NCBI GenBank assembly: GCA_030531215.1
Contig: JAUNNY010000005.1
Span: 23,181 to 87,180, forward strand
Reading direction: 5' to 3'
Source of the DNA: Erysipelotrichaceae bacterium
Lineage (GTDB): Bacteria; Bacillota_I; Bacilli_A; Erysipelotrichales; Erysipelotrichaceae
DNA length: 64,000 nucleotides
Both the position numbers and the translations under genes were made by a program. A model generated the notes under the pieces. The model did no database searches, was not told the origin of the DNA, and saw nothing but the letters and a program-made list of their open reading frames with translations. This document shows, piece by piece, positions 27,704-36,113 of the stretch (positions within the stretch are counted from its first letter, which is position 1; each line of letters begins with the position of its first letter).

Positions 27704-28321
27704 ATGTATGACGATTTGCTATACAATAATTTAATATATTTTGAAAACAACATTATTCCAAATGTATTTGTTTTGCATACCAAAAATGGAGCGATAGTAA
27801 TTAAAGCAATCAAAGAAAATTTTATGCATTTAGTAGGAGCTCAACATTCGCCAATTATTCAAAACGCTCTGCCTGCTTCACTTTTTTATAATAATGTCAA
27901 AAACAAAAAAATGTCTTTATATTCCATTGTGGACAAGAACAATCTAAATAATCGCGAATTAACATACGTTGAAAATAACATTGTAAACAAAAACTTATTT
28001 TTTGTAGATATATTTGAATCATTGATAAAATGTAATGCAAATTTATATGTGTATTCTAGAAAAACAGGTTATAACAATGCTTTTGACTGTGATTATCTTC
28101 ATTTTGTTTACAAGAATTACATGGGATTATATTTAGGTTTTGTTAGAGACAATAAAAGTGATTATCATTTCTTTTCATCAATAATTGTCGAGAAAGACAA
28201 GCCATTGAAATATCTTACTAATGAGAGAATTAAAATTACTAAAAAAGAAATAATTAATATTGAGCGTTTCGATATAAACAAATTAGTTCTAGTTTCATCA
28301 AAAAGAAATATTCATAAATAA
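27704..28321 (+). CDS. PBECR4-like domain protein
   Basis: A 205-residue cytosolic protein. Features resembling the PBECR4 nuclease-like domain (barnase/EndoU/colicin-RelE group) are an N-terminal beta strand pair then ENFMHLVGAQ (about residues 43-52), FYNNVKNKKMSLYSIV, FFVDIFESLIKCNANLYVYSR, and a late YLGFVRDNKSDYHFFSSIIVEK. The start is the ATG at 27704, because the in-frame upstream codons lie in the terminator of the structured RNA. There is no good ribosome site and no clear promoter of its own. Similarity is judged from pattern only, so a nuclease role is unproven. Confidence 0.5.
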   Translation: MYDDLLYNNLIYFENNIIPNVFVLHTKNGAIVIKAIKENFMHLVGAQHSPIIQNALPASLFYNNVKNKKMSLYSIVDKNNLNNRELTYVENNIVNKNLFFVDIFESLIKCNANLYVYSRKTGYNNAFDCDYLHFVYKNYMGLYLGFVRDNKSDYHFFSSIIVEKDKPLKYLTNERIKITKKEIINIERFDINKLVLVSSKRNIHK

Positions 28322-28348
28322 AACATTAAGATTTAATTGACTAGTTGA

Positions 28349-28354
28349 TATAAT
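28349..28354 (+). promoter_or_regulatory. -10 box of the EF-P gene
   Basis: TATAAT preceded by TTGA, about 28 nt before the ATG, with AGAGG as ribosome site between them. The -35 is weak. Confidence 0.5.
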
Positions 28355-28382
28355 AGTAAAGTAGAAAAAGAGGTAAATATTT

Positions 28383-28943
28383 ATGGCTATAGAAGCAGGT
28401 GATTTTAAAACAGGATTAACATTATTAATTGATGGTGACCCATGGGTTGTCTTAGATTTCCAACATGTAAAACCAGGTAAGGGCGCCGCCATCCTAAAAA
28501 CAAAGATGAAAAATCTTAAGTCTGGTGTAACACTAGAAAGAAACTATAATGCATCTACAAAATTTGAGGGTGCTACTATCGAAAAGAAGAAAGCAACTTT
28601 CTCATACGAATCTGATGGCACATACTATTTTATGGATCAAGAAACATACGATACATATGAGTTAACTGAAAACCAAATTGGTTTCAAGAAATATTTCATT
28701 TTAGATGGTATGGAAATTATGATGGTCTTCTTTGAAGGCAACGTTCTAGATATTTCATTGCCTGATAAGGTTGAAGAAAAATTGGTTGAATGTGAACAAG
28801 CTGTAAAAGGTGATACTGCAACAAACGCATTAAAGAACGCTGTAACGGAAACAGGCTTACAAGTTAAAGTACCTATGTTCATTAATGAAACTGATACGAT
28901 TATTCTTTCAACAGCTGATGGAAAATACGCAGGAAGAGCTTAG
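28383..28943 (+). CDS. efp: Translation elongation factor P
   Basis: Relieves ribosome stalling at proline runs by binding between the P and E sites. It is 186 residues, full length, with the three expected beta domains: the KOW-like N domain (1-64) with the tip loop VKPGKGAA holding Lys33, the usual site of post-translational modification; the first OB domain (65-130); and the second OB domain (131-186) ending TADGKYAGRA, close to the family signature. No modification enzyme gene is seen nearby. It has its own -10 box and an AGAGG ribosome site. Confidence 0.97.
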   Translation: MAIEAGDFKTGLTLLIDGDPWVVLDFQHVKPGKGAAILKTKMKNLKSGVTLERNYNASTKFEGATIEKKKATFSYESDGTYYFMDQETYDTYELTENQIGFKKYFILDGMEIMMVFFEGNVLDISLPDKVEEKLVECEQAVKGDTATNALKNAVTETGLQVKVPMFINETDTIILSTADGKYAGRA

Positions 28944-28953
28944 GCTCTTTTTG
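28934..28953 (+). terminator. Terminator overlapping the EF-P stop
   Basis: AAGAGC and GCTCTT stem with TTAG loop, then TTTTTG. The stop codon sits inside the hairpin. Confidence 0.75.
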
Positions 28954-28966
28954 TTTAGGCTAAATT

Positions 28967-29002
28967 AAAATGAACTTACCTATATATGGCAAGTTCATTT
29001 TT
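28967..29002. terminator. Bidirectional terminator between EF-P and subtilase
   Basis: An 11-bp stem AAAATGAACTT with AAGTTCATTTT around a 13-nt loop. It ends in T runs on both strands and so serves the convergent subtilase gene. Confidence 0.8.
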
Positions 29003-29003
29003 A

Positions 29004-32000
29004 TTATTCTATAGCAGTTGCTACTGGTCTATATTTTTCATCATGATGTTCAGGAGCAACATAATCACCCAATAAAGGATTTGTTTCCATACGTGTATAA
29101 CTAAACGTTATATTGCTTCCTGAAGAAGGAGCATAAACATAAAGTTGATCTTTATATCCAATAGCTGCAGGTCTACGTAACGGATTATTGCTTGCACGCA
29201 TATTTAGGGATATTGCTTCCTTAGGATTTTCATCTTCATCAATAGGAATGAAGTATGTGTCAGATTCATTGTTTATACTTGTAGGTCCGACAACTACAAC
29301 GCCATCTTTAACAGCAGCTACAGCATAGTATATATCTTTCATTTGTTCAACAAATTCTTCTAACTTATATTCGTCTTTTGTTGTATATCTAGGTCCTAAC
29401 TCTTCATCTTTAACAGTACAGGTTAATCTTTCTACACTAGATATGGTTTCGCCACTTAATCCCGGAACCATGCCCCCCGATATCCAAATATCGTTATTAT
29501 ATATTGCGACATTAGGTGATAATCTTTCTGTTTCACCATAAGTAACGAATTCTTTATTTTCACTATCCCACTTAAGAATTTTGCCATCGGTAGCTCCAAT
29601 TAAATATAATTCATTATTGATGTTGGCCATAGTGAAATTGTTTGTAGGAACTTCTTTCGTAAATTCATCATCAATTTTCCAGTTATCATTTTCATCAAGT
29701 GTAAGCATACATCCTCGATTGTATTCTTTTGGTGAAGTTACTACTAATACGTATAATTTTCCTTTATAAGGCGTTGCTGAATAATACCAAATATTATTAA
29801 TACCAGCTTTGTTAATTAATTCCATAGGCAAATTAATAATTTCCCACTTGCCATCATTTATTCCATATCGAACCATTTTGTTTGGAACATTATCTAATTC
29901 GCCTTGATATTTTGCCGTAACATCTGCTACTTGTTGAAGGAAATAGATATGGTCATTATATGCTGTTAAGCTACAGCCATCATATGCGGCTAATACTTCT
30001 TCTATTTCACTTGGAATATTTACATCAACAGTATCGTAATATTCGTAATTTTTATTATTACCTAATTCAAATTTCTTGATAGGAGAGGTACCATATTGAT
30101 TTGTTACTCGGATTATTGCATTTCCTCCTACAAAGTTATTTGGTATATCTACGATTAATGAATCACCAGTTTGCTTATAGTTTAATTTCGTATAAGAATT
30201 ATCATTTTCTGGTTTGTATTCTACACCTTTTATATATGAGAAGAAATTACCTGAAACTTTAATTTTATTGTTAGATAATATTTTAATTTCTTCTATGTAT
30301 GGTGTTAGCTTATTTCCTAGAGCGCCATCAACATTAGCGATACCTTCACTATTACATTTTCCATCTAGAGTATCTAGCTTCTTAACGCTTGATAATATAC
30401 GTTCAACAACTTCGTCTGCTTTCATATCTGGATATGTTCCAAATATTACTGCTGCTTCACCAGCCACAGCTGGACATGCCATAGATGTTCCAGACATAAA
30501 TACATAAGGCACCAAGTCATCACCAGCCGCAAACATATCAAGGCACAAATCAAAATCTAAAATAGATTCATAATCATCGTTCTGTATGTTGAATTTAAAT
30601 TGTAGATAGAAATGATCCCAATCTACATTCCATTCTTTTGTTTGATCAAGTTCCCAGTCGTAATCAAAATTGGTTAGATCGATAAATGCGCTACCCCAAC
30701 CTGTTGCTGATGAATATTGAGCGTTTAATAGACCACTATATCGATAGGTTGTACCATCCTCTGCAACTAGTGGAATGTAGTATGTAGATATAAAGGTATC
30801 TAATTTGCCTTCTTTTATTGGCAAAAATTTAAAAGCTAAATATTTCTTATCTTTAATTGCAGAAATATCTAAATCAGTATCAGAAAAAACCAATACTGTA
30901 CCATCATCTGAAGCCATTTGTTTTATTAATGTTCTTGGAATGAATAGACAGTTGCTGTCATCGTAGCCCATATTTTTATTAATATATGCACCGTTGTTTA
31001 TCAGAGTATTAAATGTGATATCTGTATTATTTCCATCGAATGTTTGTAAAGATATGTAATCACTATCGAATTCAGGATAATAATTTAATCTGTCTTCTTT
31101 ATCTTCTTCTTCCTCATAAGGAAAGTCGTTGACATCAGTTGAAATTATCATTGTTCCTGGTGCATAGATATCGACATTATTTTGGCCATAACATGAAAAT
31201 TCAGCAGGGGTTCCATTAGGATTGATTGCACCAACAACAATTGCATATGGATTATCGGCTAACGCTGCAGCATTTTCTGAAGTCTTATCATCGTCGTTGT
31301 ATGAATTGCCTGCAGAGAAAACAGACACAACATCATACTTTTCACCAAGTTCATATACTAATTTATTTAAAATGTTTGAGCTTACTGCGCCAGTACCCCA
31401 AGAATTAGAAGCAACTTTAACTGGAACGCCAGCTTCACATGCAGCAACAATGTATTCAAAACATTCTACAAATGAAGCAAAGCAATCATCATGATGAACA
31501 GACATTATTTTAGCGTTAGGTGCAACACCAGATATTCCCTCACCATTCCATAAAGCACCAATAATACCTGCACAGTGAGTTCCATGATTTCTCTCTATAT
31601 AATATTTTTCTTCATCGCCACCATCAGCATTATTAAAACCAAATTTATCCGCATTTGGATATGTGCCCCATAAACCAATATTTCCAGGATCTTGCCAAAT
31701 ATTTAAATCATCATGGTAGATATCAACGCCACAATCTATTACCGCAACAACAACTTCTTTTAGTCCAGGATCTTCTTGTGTAAGCCATTGGCTATAGCCC
31801 ATATCAACGCCTTTGCCAGTTCCTAACATACGGCCATCATTGTTCATGCTCCATTGATATTTAGTGGCATCCGCAATCTTTTTTTCTTCTTTATTTTCTT
31901 CTTCACTTATTTCTTCAACAAGAGTTTCAACTTCATTTGCTATTTCTTCATCAAGTTCAGGATCATCTTCTTGTTTAAGCCAGTTAAACTCAGCTTCACT

Positions 32001-32303
32001 TACTAACTCGTTTTCTTTTAGTGTTTCTATAAGTTCTCCACTAGTTAATTCTTCGTCTCTAATTAGATAAATGTTTCCATCTTCTAACTCACCCAACAGT
32101 TCATAAGTTTGATTTTCATTAACTACTGAATCAATATCAGCAGTAATTATAATTGCCTCATGTTCAACATATTCTTCAATTATATTTGTTTCTACTTCTT
32201 CAGCAATTATATGAGAAGTGGTTATTGTTGTGAAAAACAACAAGACACTTAAAAATAAGCATACTATTTTTCTTGAATTTTTCTTACTGTTTATATTAAT
32301 CAT
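29004..32303 (-). CDS. Secreted subtilisin-like (S8) protease with C-terminal TIG and propeller-like regions
   Basis: A 1099-residue exported serine protease. Signal peptide about 1-34; an acidic Glu-rich prodomain (about 40-145) with a coiled-coil-like run; then the S8 domain with Asp190 in AVIDCGVD, His240 in NHGTHCAG, the oxyanion Asn in SNSWGTG, and Ser607 in MSGTSMACPAVAGE. The spacing from His to Ser (about 367 residues) is much longer than usual, owing to an insertion at about 390-590. A TIG-like beta domain (about 665-745) and a Kelch-like beta-propeller (about 765-1070) follow. There is no LPXTG or membrane anchor at the C terminus. GAGG is the ribosome site. Confidence 0.88.
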   Translation of the reverse strand: MININSKKNSRKIVCLFLSVLLFFTTITTSHIIAEEVETNIIEEYVEHEAIIITADIDSVVNENQTYELLGELEDGNIYLIRDEELTSGELIETLKENELVSEAEFNWLKQEDDPELDEEIANEVETLVEEISEEENKEEKKIADATKYQWSMNNDGRMLGTGKGVDMGYSQWLTQEDPGLKEVVVAVIDCGVDIYHDDLNIWQDPGNIGLWGTYPNADKFGFNNADGGDEEKYYIERNHGTHCAGIIGALWNGEGISGVAPNAKIMSVHHDDCFASFVECFEYIVAACEAGVPVKVASNSWGTGAVSSNILNKLVYELGEKYDVVSVFSAGNSYNDDDKTSENAAALADNPYAIVVGAINPNGTPAEFSCYGQNNVDIYAPGTMIISTDVNDFPYEEEEDKEDRLNYYPEFDSDYISLQTFDGNNTDITFNTLINNGAYINKNMGYDDSNCLFIPRTLIKQMASDDGTVLVFSDTDLDISAIKDKKYLAFKFLPIKEGKLDTFISTYYIPLVAEDGTTYRYSGLLNAQYSSATGWGSAFIDLTNFDYDWELDQTKEWNVDWDHFYLQFKFNIQNDDYESILDFDLCLDMFAAGDDLVPYVFMSGTSMACPAVAGEAAVIFGTYPDMKADEVVERILSSVKKLDTLDGKCNSEGIANVDGALGNKLTPYIEEIKILSNNKIKVSGNFFSYIKGVEYKPENDNSYTKLNYKQTGDSLIVDIPNNFVGGNAIIRVTNQYGTSPIKKFELGNNKNYEYYDTVDVNIPSEIEEVLAAYDGCSLTAYNDHIYFLQQVADVTAKYQGELDNVPNKMVRYGINDGKWEIINLPMELINKAGINNIWYYSATPYKGKLYVLVVTSPKEYNRGCMLTLDENDNWKIDDEFTKEVPTNNFTMANINNELYLIGATDGKILKWDSENKEFVTYGETERLSPNVAIYNNDIWISGGMVPGLSGETISSVERLTCTVKDEELGPRYTTKDEYKLEEFVEQMKDIYYAVAAVKDGVVVVGPTSINNESDTYFIPIDEDENPKEAISLNMRASNNPLRRPAAIGYKDQLYVYAPSSGSNITFSYTRMETNPLLGDYVAPEHHDEKYRPVATAIE

Positions 32304-32349
32304 TGGGATACCTCTAATTCAATTATAATTTAATTAGGGAGGGATTAAT

Positions 32350-33168
32350 ATGGACAATAAAGTATGCGTAAAAATAAATTGTTATAAAGGTTTTTCTTAT
32401 CTTGAAACATTAGATGGTGTTAAAGATGTCGGATTTAAATATTTAGAATTATCAACATCAAAGGGAAACTCATTAAATCTAAGACAAGATTCAACAATTG
32501 AAGAATTAGAAAAACTTAAAAACGACTTAAACAGTAGAGGTTTATCTGCTTTAGCAATTGGTGGCAATAGCTATTTACTAGATGATGATACATCAAAGAT
32601 TTTAGCGAATATCAAGTTAGCTAAATTTTTTGGTTGTAAATATATTGATACAACAATGTTTAATGCGCATGATGAAAAAACTGCTTTAGCAAATGAGGAT
32701 GATGTTATCAATCATATAAAATTCTATGTCCCATATTTAGAACAAAATGATTTAGATTTAGTTATTGAACTTCATGGTAATTATGCATCAGGAAAAATAC
32801 TTCGTCCCATATTAGATAAAGTTGGAAGTAATCATGTCCATATTAATTTTGATACAGGTAACGCTTTGTATTGGGGCAAATTATCTGTAGAAGAAATGGT
32901 TCAAGATTTTAAAGACAGTGTTGATTATGTTTCTTTCATGCATCTAAAAGATAAATTAGGGGAGACCACTGAATGGAACTTCCCAGCCATAGGTTCAGGT
33001 TATATTCCTTTTAAAGATATCTTTGAATATCTAGATAATAAAAACAACAGTTCTACATTAACTGTTGAAATTGAATTTACTCCTGAAGGCGTAAAAGATG
33101 TTGGAGAAGTTAATCAAGCATTAATAGATAGTTATAACTTCTTAATCTCGTTGGGTTTGAACATTTAA
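32350..33168 (+). CDS. Sugar phosphate isomerase/epimerase (xylose-isomerase-like TIM barrel)
   Basis: A 272-residue TIM-barrel enzyme of the AP-endonuclease-2/xylose isomerase-like superfamily. Expected metal-ligand carboxylates and His are in VIELHGNYASG (Glu, about 139), HINFDTGNA (His/Asp, about 165-169), FMHLKD (His, about 197) and VEIEF (Glu, about 238). GGGAGGG lies before the ATG. It diverges from the subtilase and converges with a PHP phosphoesterase over a shared terminator. Such proteins often handle keto-sugars or inositols. Confidence 0.82.
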   Translation: MDNKVCVKINCYKGFSYLETLDGVKDVGFKYLELSTSKGNSLNLRQDSTIEELEKLKNDLNSRGLSALAIGGNSYLLDDDTSKILANIKLAKFFGCKYIDTTMFNAHDEKTALANEDDVINHIKFYVPYLEQNDLDLVIELHGNYASGKILRPILDKVGSNHVHINFDTGNALYWGKLSVEEMVQDFKDSVDYVSFMHLKDKLGETTEWNFPAIGSGYIPFKDIFEYLDNKNNSSTLTVEIEFTPEGVKDVGEVNQALIDSYNFLISLGLNI

Positions 33169-33189
33169 AAATAGCCAGTTGGCTATTTT
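33168..33189. terminator. Bidirectional terminator
   Basis: A perfect 10-bp stem AAAATAGCCA/TGGCTATTTT with a 2-nt spacer between convergent genes. The minus-strand gene's stop lies inside it. Confidence 0.8.
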
Positions 33190-33980
33190 CTTTTGATCTT
33201 ATATTTTTCATCAACTTTCATCATATCGATAGTGATGTTTGGCTTGTTGTCACCATGGAAATCACTTCCACCGGTAATCAGTTTATCATGAGCATTTGCG
33301 AATTCAACAAGATGTTGAGAATTTTCTGGTGTAGCACTTGGGTGGTAACATTCAATGCCATCAACAATATCTTTAATTCCTTCTAGGAAGTCATCAATTG
33401 GGCCAACATCTTCATATTCGTATGGATGAGCTATTACGGCAATACCACCATCCTCATGAATTGCATCACATGCTTCAGCTAAAGAAATAGTTTTTGTTTC
33501 AACATATGCTTTACAATGTTCACCAACATAATTTTCAAATCCTTCTTGAATTGAACTAATTATGCCTTTTTCTTTTAAGGCCATACAAATATGGACACGG
33601 TTTATTGTGCCTTTCGCAAACTTATTTAAATCTAATAAGTCTAATTCAATACCCATATCATTAAGATTTTCTATCATTTCCATGATAGCCATCTTTTTGT
33701 AGGCATTCTTTTCTTTTATGACGAAATTTACACTGCTGTAATCAGAACCATTAGGGAAGTAACCTAACAAATGAACTTCAGCGCCATTATAATCTACTGA
33801 TAATTCAACGCCAACAACAAAATCAACATCAGATATTTGGCTACCTATTATAGAGCCCTTTAAGATGTTGTGATCAGTGATGGCGATTTGTTTTAAGCCT
33901 AATACTTTGGCTTCTGAAATAATTTGTTCAACAGTATATGTTCCGTCGCTATATACTGAGTGCATATGCAAATCTATCAT
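33183..33980 (-). CDS. PHP-domain phosphoesterase
   Basis: A 265-residue trinuclear-metal phosphoesterase of the polymerase-and-histidinol-phosphatase fold. DLHMHSVYSDGTYTVEQI is at residues 3-20, AITDHN at 36-41, EVHLLGYF near 69, VIAHPYEY near 191 and TGGSDFHGD near 236. The order and spacing fit the YciV/TrpH-like nucleoside 3',5'-bisphosphatase and 5'-3' nuclease group. A TATAAT lies 8 nt before the ATG and there is no ribosome site, so the mRNA has almost no leader. Confidence 0.85.
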   Translation of the reverse strand: MIDLHMHSVYSDGTYTVEQIISEAKVLGLKQIAITDHNILKGSIIGSQISDVDFVVGVELSVDYNGAEVHLLGYFPNGSDYSSVNFVIKEKNAYKKMAIMEMIENLNDMGIELDLLDLNKFAKGTINRVHICMALKEKGIISSIQEGFENYVGEHCKAYVETKTISLAEACDAIHEDGGIAVIAHPYEYEDVGPIDDFLEGIKDIVDGIECYHPSATPENSQHLVEFANAHDKLITGGSDFHGDNKPNITIDMMKVDEKYKIKRK

Positions 33981-34027
33981 ACTAATAAATTATAACTTAT
34001 TATGGCTCAAAGATTAATAGTTCATGA

Positions 34028-34033
34028 GATAAT
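34028..34033 (+). promoter_or_regulatory. -10 box of leaderless phosphatase gene
   Basis: GATAAT is separated from the ATG at 34040 by exactly 6 nt. No Shine-Dalgarno site and no clear -35. Confidence 0.4.
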
Positions 34034-34039
34034 AAGTTT

Positions 34040-35092
34040 ATGTTAAGTTATGAGTACGATGTTTATCGTAATGAAGAATTTGGTACAGTTTTTTGTAATG
34101 TATCTATAGACGACTTCTTTAAATCGGGTTTTGCCCTAGGAGATAGTGTAGATATAGAGTTTTCTGTTGGTTATAAGATTGAAGATGTGCCTATATATGA
34201 TGGTTATTATGTGAAAATAGATGCTCCTTTAGTATTGACTCTAGCGACCTCTTATAGGGATATTTTAATAGCTTATAACTATGGCCCACATCTTTATGAC
34301 AAACTTGGTCTAAAACCTGGTGACAAATGTCGCATTACTCTAAGAGAAAAGGGTAAATATAAGAATGTGGTTGAAACAATTGATGTTTCTTATTCTACTA
34401 ATCCTAACGACTATAAATTAATTGAAGATTTTACAAATTTTAGGCCATTAAAGGGTGGAAAATTAAAAAAGAACTATATTTATAGATCTGCTTCTCCTTG
34501 CGGTAAATTGTTTATTAGAAGTGACTATGTGTCTAAAATGTTTGAGAAATATCATATAAGTTATGCGATTAATCTTACTGATACTGAACAGATAGTTGAA
34601 AATGTTTATAATGGTACAGAACTTGTTTCTAGTTATTGGCGTGAATTATACAGAAATAACAAGGTATTAGTTAATAGATTGACAGCTAATTTTAGAAGTA
34701 AAGAGTATGGTTTACAATTAGCTGATTTATTTAGAAAAATAACTAAATTAGATGAACCTAATTTTGTTATCCATTGTTATGAAGGAAGAGACCGCACAGG
34801 TGTTGTGTGTTTTGTTTTACAAGCACTTGCAGGAGCAAATAGTGAAGAAGTAGAAGATGAATATATGGAAAGCTTTAGGTGCTTTAATAATATTTCTAAA
34901 CATGTTGATATAAATAAATATAACGTACATCGTGAACTATATTATGATGATTTTGTTCGTAGTGTATGCAAGGTCGAAGACATCAATATGCCACAAGAGC
35001 AATTACACCAAAATATCATCAATTATTTAGTTGATAATTGTGAAATGACCTTAGAAGAAATAGATGCATTAACCAATAAGATAAGTGAGTAG
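34040..35092 (+). CDS. Tyrosine-phosphatase-family protein with N-terminal SAM-hydrolase-like domain
   Basis: A 350-residue two-domain protein. The C-terminal part (about 125-350) is a protein-tyrosine/serine phosphatase of the Y_phosphatase3 type: FRPLKGGKLKKNYIYRSASP, INLTDTEQ, and the P-loop HCYEGRDRTG with nucleophile Cys246 and Arg252. The first 120 residues (RNEEFGTVFCNVSIDDF and YYVKIDAPLVLTLATSYRDILIAYNYG) resemble the C-terminal beta domain of DUF62/SAM hydroxide adenosyltransferases, which is an unusual partner. It leads an operon with an SGNH hydrolase and a repeat protein. Probably leaderless. Confidence 0.75.
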   Translation: MLSYEYDVYRNEEFGTVFCNVSIDDFFKSGFALGDSVDIEFSVGYKIEDVPIYDGYYVKIDAPLVLTLATSYRDILIAYNYGPHLYDKLGLKPGDKCRITLREKGKYKNVVETIDVSYSTNPNDYKLIEDFTNFRPLKGGKLKKNYIYRSASPCGKLFIRSDYVSKMFEKYHISYAINLTDTEQIVENVYNGTELVSSYWRELYRNNKVLVNRLTANFRSKEYGLQLADLFRKITKLDEPNFVIHCYEGRDRTGVVCFVLQALAGANSEEVEDEYMESFRCFNNISKHVDINKYNVHRELYYDDFVRSVCKVEDINMPQEQLHQNIINYLVDNCEMTLEEIDALTNKISE

Positions 35093-35095
35093 TAT

Positions 35096-35722
35096 ATGAA
35101 AAGTGTTATTTGTTATGGAGATTCAAATACCTATGGTTATGATCCTAGGAATGGTCTTAGATATCCTAAAGAATTAAGATGGACGACAATCTTACAAAAG
35201 TTGTTAGGAGCAGAATACGAAGTGATTGTTGAAGGATTGAATGGTAGAACTACTGCATATCCAAGAATAGATGGTGAATATAAAAATGGTTTGCCATATC
35301 TTCTTCCTTGTTTAGCAAGCCATAAACCAATAGACTATATAATCTTCATGTTAGGAACTAATGATTGTAATGTTGATTTAAATCTAAGCTCCAAAGATAT
35401 TTCTATAGGTATGGAAAAACTATTAGACATAGCCACAAAAGAAATATTAAGTATTCAAGATTATGTACCCGAAATAATACTAGTTGTACCAGCAAGCATA
35501 GGTAGTAATTATTTATATTCACCATTTGCGGATCAATTAGATGAACTATCTGTAATCAAATCAAAAGAACTTGCTTCACTATATAAAGAATTGTCCAACA
35601 AATATGGCTGTGAATATCTAGACTGTTCAAAGTTAGAAGTATCAAGTGTCGATAGCGAACATTTAACAATAAAATCGCATCAAGAATTAGCTAGACTATT
35701 ATATGAAAAAATAAGGAGTTAA
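35096..35722 (+). CDS. SGNH/GDSL-type hydrolase (arylesterase-like)
   Basis: A 208-residue esterase or lipase-like enzyme. Block I YGDSNTYGYDP (Ser10 nucleophile) is at the N terminus. Block II includes the oxyanion Gly in VEGLNGRTTAYPR, block III is MLGTNDCN (about 86-93), and block V ends with DSEHLTIKSHQ (Asp/His). No signal peptide, so intracellular. It follows the phosphatase gene by 3 nt and is followed 1 nt later by the repeat protein. Deacetylation of imported sugars is a plausible job in this sugar-rich region (inference). Confidence 0.85.
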   Translation: MKSVICYGDSNTYGYDPRNGLRYPKELRWTTILQKLLGAEYEVIVEGLNGRTTAYPRIDGEYKNGLPYLLPCLASHKPIDYIIFMLGTNDCNVDLNLSSKDISIGMEKLLDIATKEILSIQDYVPEIILVVPASIGSNYLYSPFADQLDELSVIKSKELASLYKELSNKYGCEYLDCSKLEVSSVDSEHLTIKSHQELARLLYEKIRS

Positions 35723-35723
35723 G

Positions 35724-36077
35724 ATGGCGTATATTAAAGAATACAATACTGGTAGAAGAATTGTAGAAATTGATGAACGTTATATCAAGAACTACGCAAG
35801 TGGAAGAAGAGATTATGAGATTGATGGAAATTATGTCAAAGACTATTCTAATGGCAGAAGAATCTATGAAATTGATAGCAATTACATCAAAGACTATTCT
35901 ACAGGACGTAGGTTATATGAAGCAGATTCAACATATTTAAAAGATTATAGTACAGGAAGAAGATTGTTAGAATTTGATGGTAGATATATCAAGGATTATT
36001 CAAATGGTCGAAGGATTTACGAAATAGATGGATATATTTCAAGAACCTGTCTATTAGCGTTTTTAATGATTAATTGA
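35724..36077 (+). CDS. Six-repeat beta-flower-like protein
   Basis: A 117-residue protein built almost wholly of six tandem units of 17 residues, consensus YIKDYS(N/T)GRRIYEIDG, covering residues 3-103, then a short hydrophobic tail ISRTCLLAFLMIN. The alternation of strand-turn-strand with an invariant GRR resembles the small beta-flower proteins, in which short repeats close into a ring. Those are described with fewer repeats. AAGGAG lies 8 nt before the ATG. It is the third gene of the phosphatase-esterase operon. Function unknown. Confidence 0.7.
   Translation: MAYIKEYNTGRRIVEIDERYIKNYASGRRDYEIDGNYVKDYSNGRRIYEIDSNYIKDYSTGRRLYEADSTYLKDYSTGRRLLEFDGRYIKDYSNGRRIYEIDGYISRTCLLAFLMIN
35730..36032 (+). 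repeat. Tandem 51-nt coding repeat, six units
   Basis: The DNA repeats with a 51-nt period (five full units and one of 48 nt). The units differ at synonymous and some non-synonymous sites. They are therefore old enough to have diverged and look selected at the protein level. Confidence 0.8.
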
Positions 36078-36113
36078 TGATATAATAACAAAGGTTATAA
36101 AAGGAGAAATTGT

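Noticed and set aside
35724..36077. CRISPR array because of regular 51-nt repeats.
   Set aside because: The repeats are contiguous without spacers, keep one reading frame and vary as a protein-coding sequence.
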